Part shown: piece after piece, positions 63,200 through 64,000 of the stretch
Numbering within the stretch: the stretch's first letter is position 1
How the letters are laid out: each line of letters begins with the position of its first letter
Source: Oscillospiraceae bacterium
GTDB lineage: Bacteria; Bacillota; Clostridia; Oscillospirales; Ruminococcaceae
Assembly (NCBI GenBank): GCA_015067175.1
Contig: SVMX01000002.1
Coordinates: 124,001 to 188,000 of the forward strand
Direction of reading: 5' to 3'
DNA: 64,000 nucleotides
Translations under genes and position numbers: made by a program
Notes under the pieces: generated by a model
What the model saw: the letters and a program-made list of their open reading frames with translations, nothing else
The model's database searches: none
What the model was told of the DNA's origin: nothing

Positions 63200-64000
63200 T
63201 CAGTTAGGAATAACCACTATCTGATCATCAACAACTGTCACGCGCGACTTACTGTATACCTGTGTTATCTCAAGCGTAAGGAAGTTTATGCAGAACTTAG
63301 CGCCGGGATAAAGTCTGGTGCAGGTCGCAGACAGATTGTCCTTGTTCTTCAATTCCTCGTCAAGCTGCTCTATCAGCAGTGAAAGCTCCTTCTTTTTCAG
63401 TGTACTGAACAGCTTGTTCTGCGTTTCAAGCTTCATCTGCTTTTGCTGCTCGTCAGACAGCAATCCTGCCTGGACGCTCTTGCGGTGCTTCAGATATTCG
63501 AGATTGCGTATAGCGTTCTCAAGGCGCTCCTGATACTGCTCAAGCTCGTTTTCCGCTTTTTTCTTTCTAGCGAATGTAACCGAGCCGTCACCGATGCTTA
63601 TGAGCGTCTGCGTGTATTTTTCAGAACCGATAACATTCGCCGTAACATCACGCATAGCAGTTATCTTTCCGCCGACTATCGTGCCGTTTTTACCTATCGC
63701 TTTTAGCTCGCCATAGCAGAACACCTCGCAGAAAGCAAACTCCTTGCCCGAAACAGCGCCCTTTGCCGTGATATTGGAATTATGGAAAAAGTCAGCAGTC
63801 ACGTTACCCTCAGCATTTACAGTACTGCTGATGATGCCGCCTGCCACAGTAACGCTGCCGCCTGCGGTGATGTCAGAGGAATAAATACTGCCGTCAACCT
63901 TTAAATTCTTACCCGCCTTGACGGAAAATCCCTCCATGACGTTGCCCTTGATGTGAACATCACCGAAAAAGTCGATATTTCCGACAGTGAGGTCAAGGTC
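63200..64000 (-). CDS. FapA/DUF342-like polymer-forming protein, 3' part (5' end outside window)
   Basis: The frame is open to the right edge of the window, so the start lies outside; 266 residues are visible. The right-hand part shows the repetitive beta-solenoid of DUF342 proteins (GNIDFFGDVHIKGNV, GFSVKAGKNLKVDG, ITAGGSVTVAGGI), then a coiled coil (~residues 140-200) and a short beta tail. DUF342 proteins include FapA. The role is unclear. Confidence 0.83.
   Translation of the reverse strand, partial: DLDLTVGNIDFFGDVHIKGNVMEGFSVKAGKNLKVDGSIYSSDITAGGSVTVAGGIISSTVNAEGNVTADFFHNSNITAKGAVSGKEFAFCEVFCYGELKAIGKNGTIVGGKITAMRDVTANVIGSEKYTQTLISIGDGSVTFARKKKAENELEQYQERLENAIRNLEYLKHRKSVQAGLLSDEQQKQMKLETQNKLFSTLKKKELSLLIEQLDEELKNKDNLSATCTRLYPGAKFCINFLTLEITQVYSKSRVTVVDDQIVVIPN

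Overview
The window reads as a contiguous piece of chromosome from a Gram-positive, anaerobic Clostridia-type bacterium, most likely an Oscillospiraceae/Ruminococcus relative. This is inferred from gene content, not from a database search. The basis is the Firmicutes order remA-gmk-priA-def-fmt-yugP-rsmB-rlmN-prpC-prkC-rsgA-thiN, a lysine riboswitch ahead of asd-dapA-dapB, strong GGAGG-type ribosome binding sites, sigma-A promoters, and TTG, GTG and apparently ATT starts. No transposase, integrase or phage gene was seen.

Layout. 1-6.2 kb: end of fabD, then aroE-aroK, an amidohydrolase, a GNAT acetyltransferase, a lone fumarase alpha subunit, and an ECF sigma/anti-sigma pair. 6.4-9.0 kb: a multidomain protein with degenerate GGDEF and EAL domains. 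9.1-12.0 kb: the most unusual locus, a three-gene cas5-cas8-cas7 operon of type I-C affinity. It has a shortened Cas8 and no Cas3, Cas4, Cas1, Cas2 or CRISPR array in the window; a 60-codon ORF and a terminator-bounded non-coding segment precede it. 12-22.5 kb: purD with a DUF4304 partner, a pair of paralogous membrane proteins, a dGTPase-like HD protein, a solitary MazF toxin, an lgt-folD-small membrane protein-methyltransferase operon, and a YfmF/YfmH M16 pair. 22.5-25.7 kb: a candidate small RNA, a DUF378 protein, three tRNAs (Val, Asp, Gly), a glycosyltransferase and an AraC regulator. 25.8-33.9 kb: a tellurium-resistance-type stress cluster from one promoter (TerY-like vWA, PP2C phosphatase, kinase, beta-helix/TerD fusion, YceG, TelA).

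34-38.6 kb (minus strand): lysine-riboswitch operon asd-dapA-dapB-ACT protein-mscS. 38.6-43.1 kb: queA, a small membrane protein, a phosphoesterase, tgt and a membrane protein. 43.14-43.40 kb: a dense array of six hairpins. 43.4-45.1 kb: sufC-sufD type Fe-S assembly pair. 45.2-58.3 kb: the long remA-to-thiN housekeeping operon, with a second promoter before prkC. 58.4-64 kb: an NlpC/P60-fold protein without its catalytic residues, a large GH2 glycosidase, an HD phosphohydrolase and the 3' part of a FapA-like gene.

Themes. TGTAA direct repeats with an 11-bp period that fit the WalR box lie before the ECF sigma gene, prkC and the NlpC-like gene, which suggests a shared cell-wall stress regulon. 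Two genes, rsgA very probably and the yfmF-like gene possibly, appear to start at ATT. The minimal type I-C-like module is the best candidate for an unusual system. All functional calls rest on motif and family recognition by eye.
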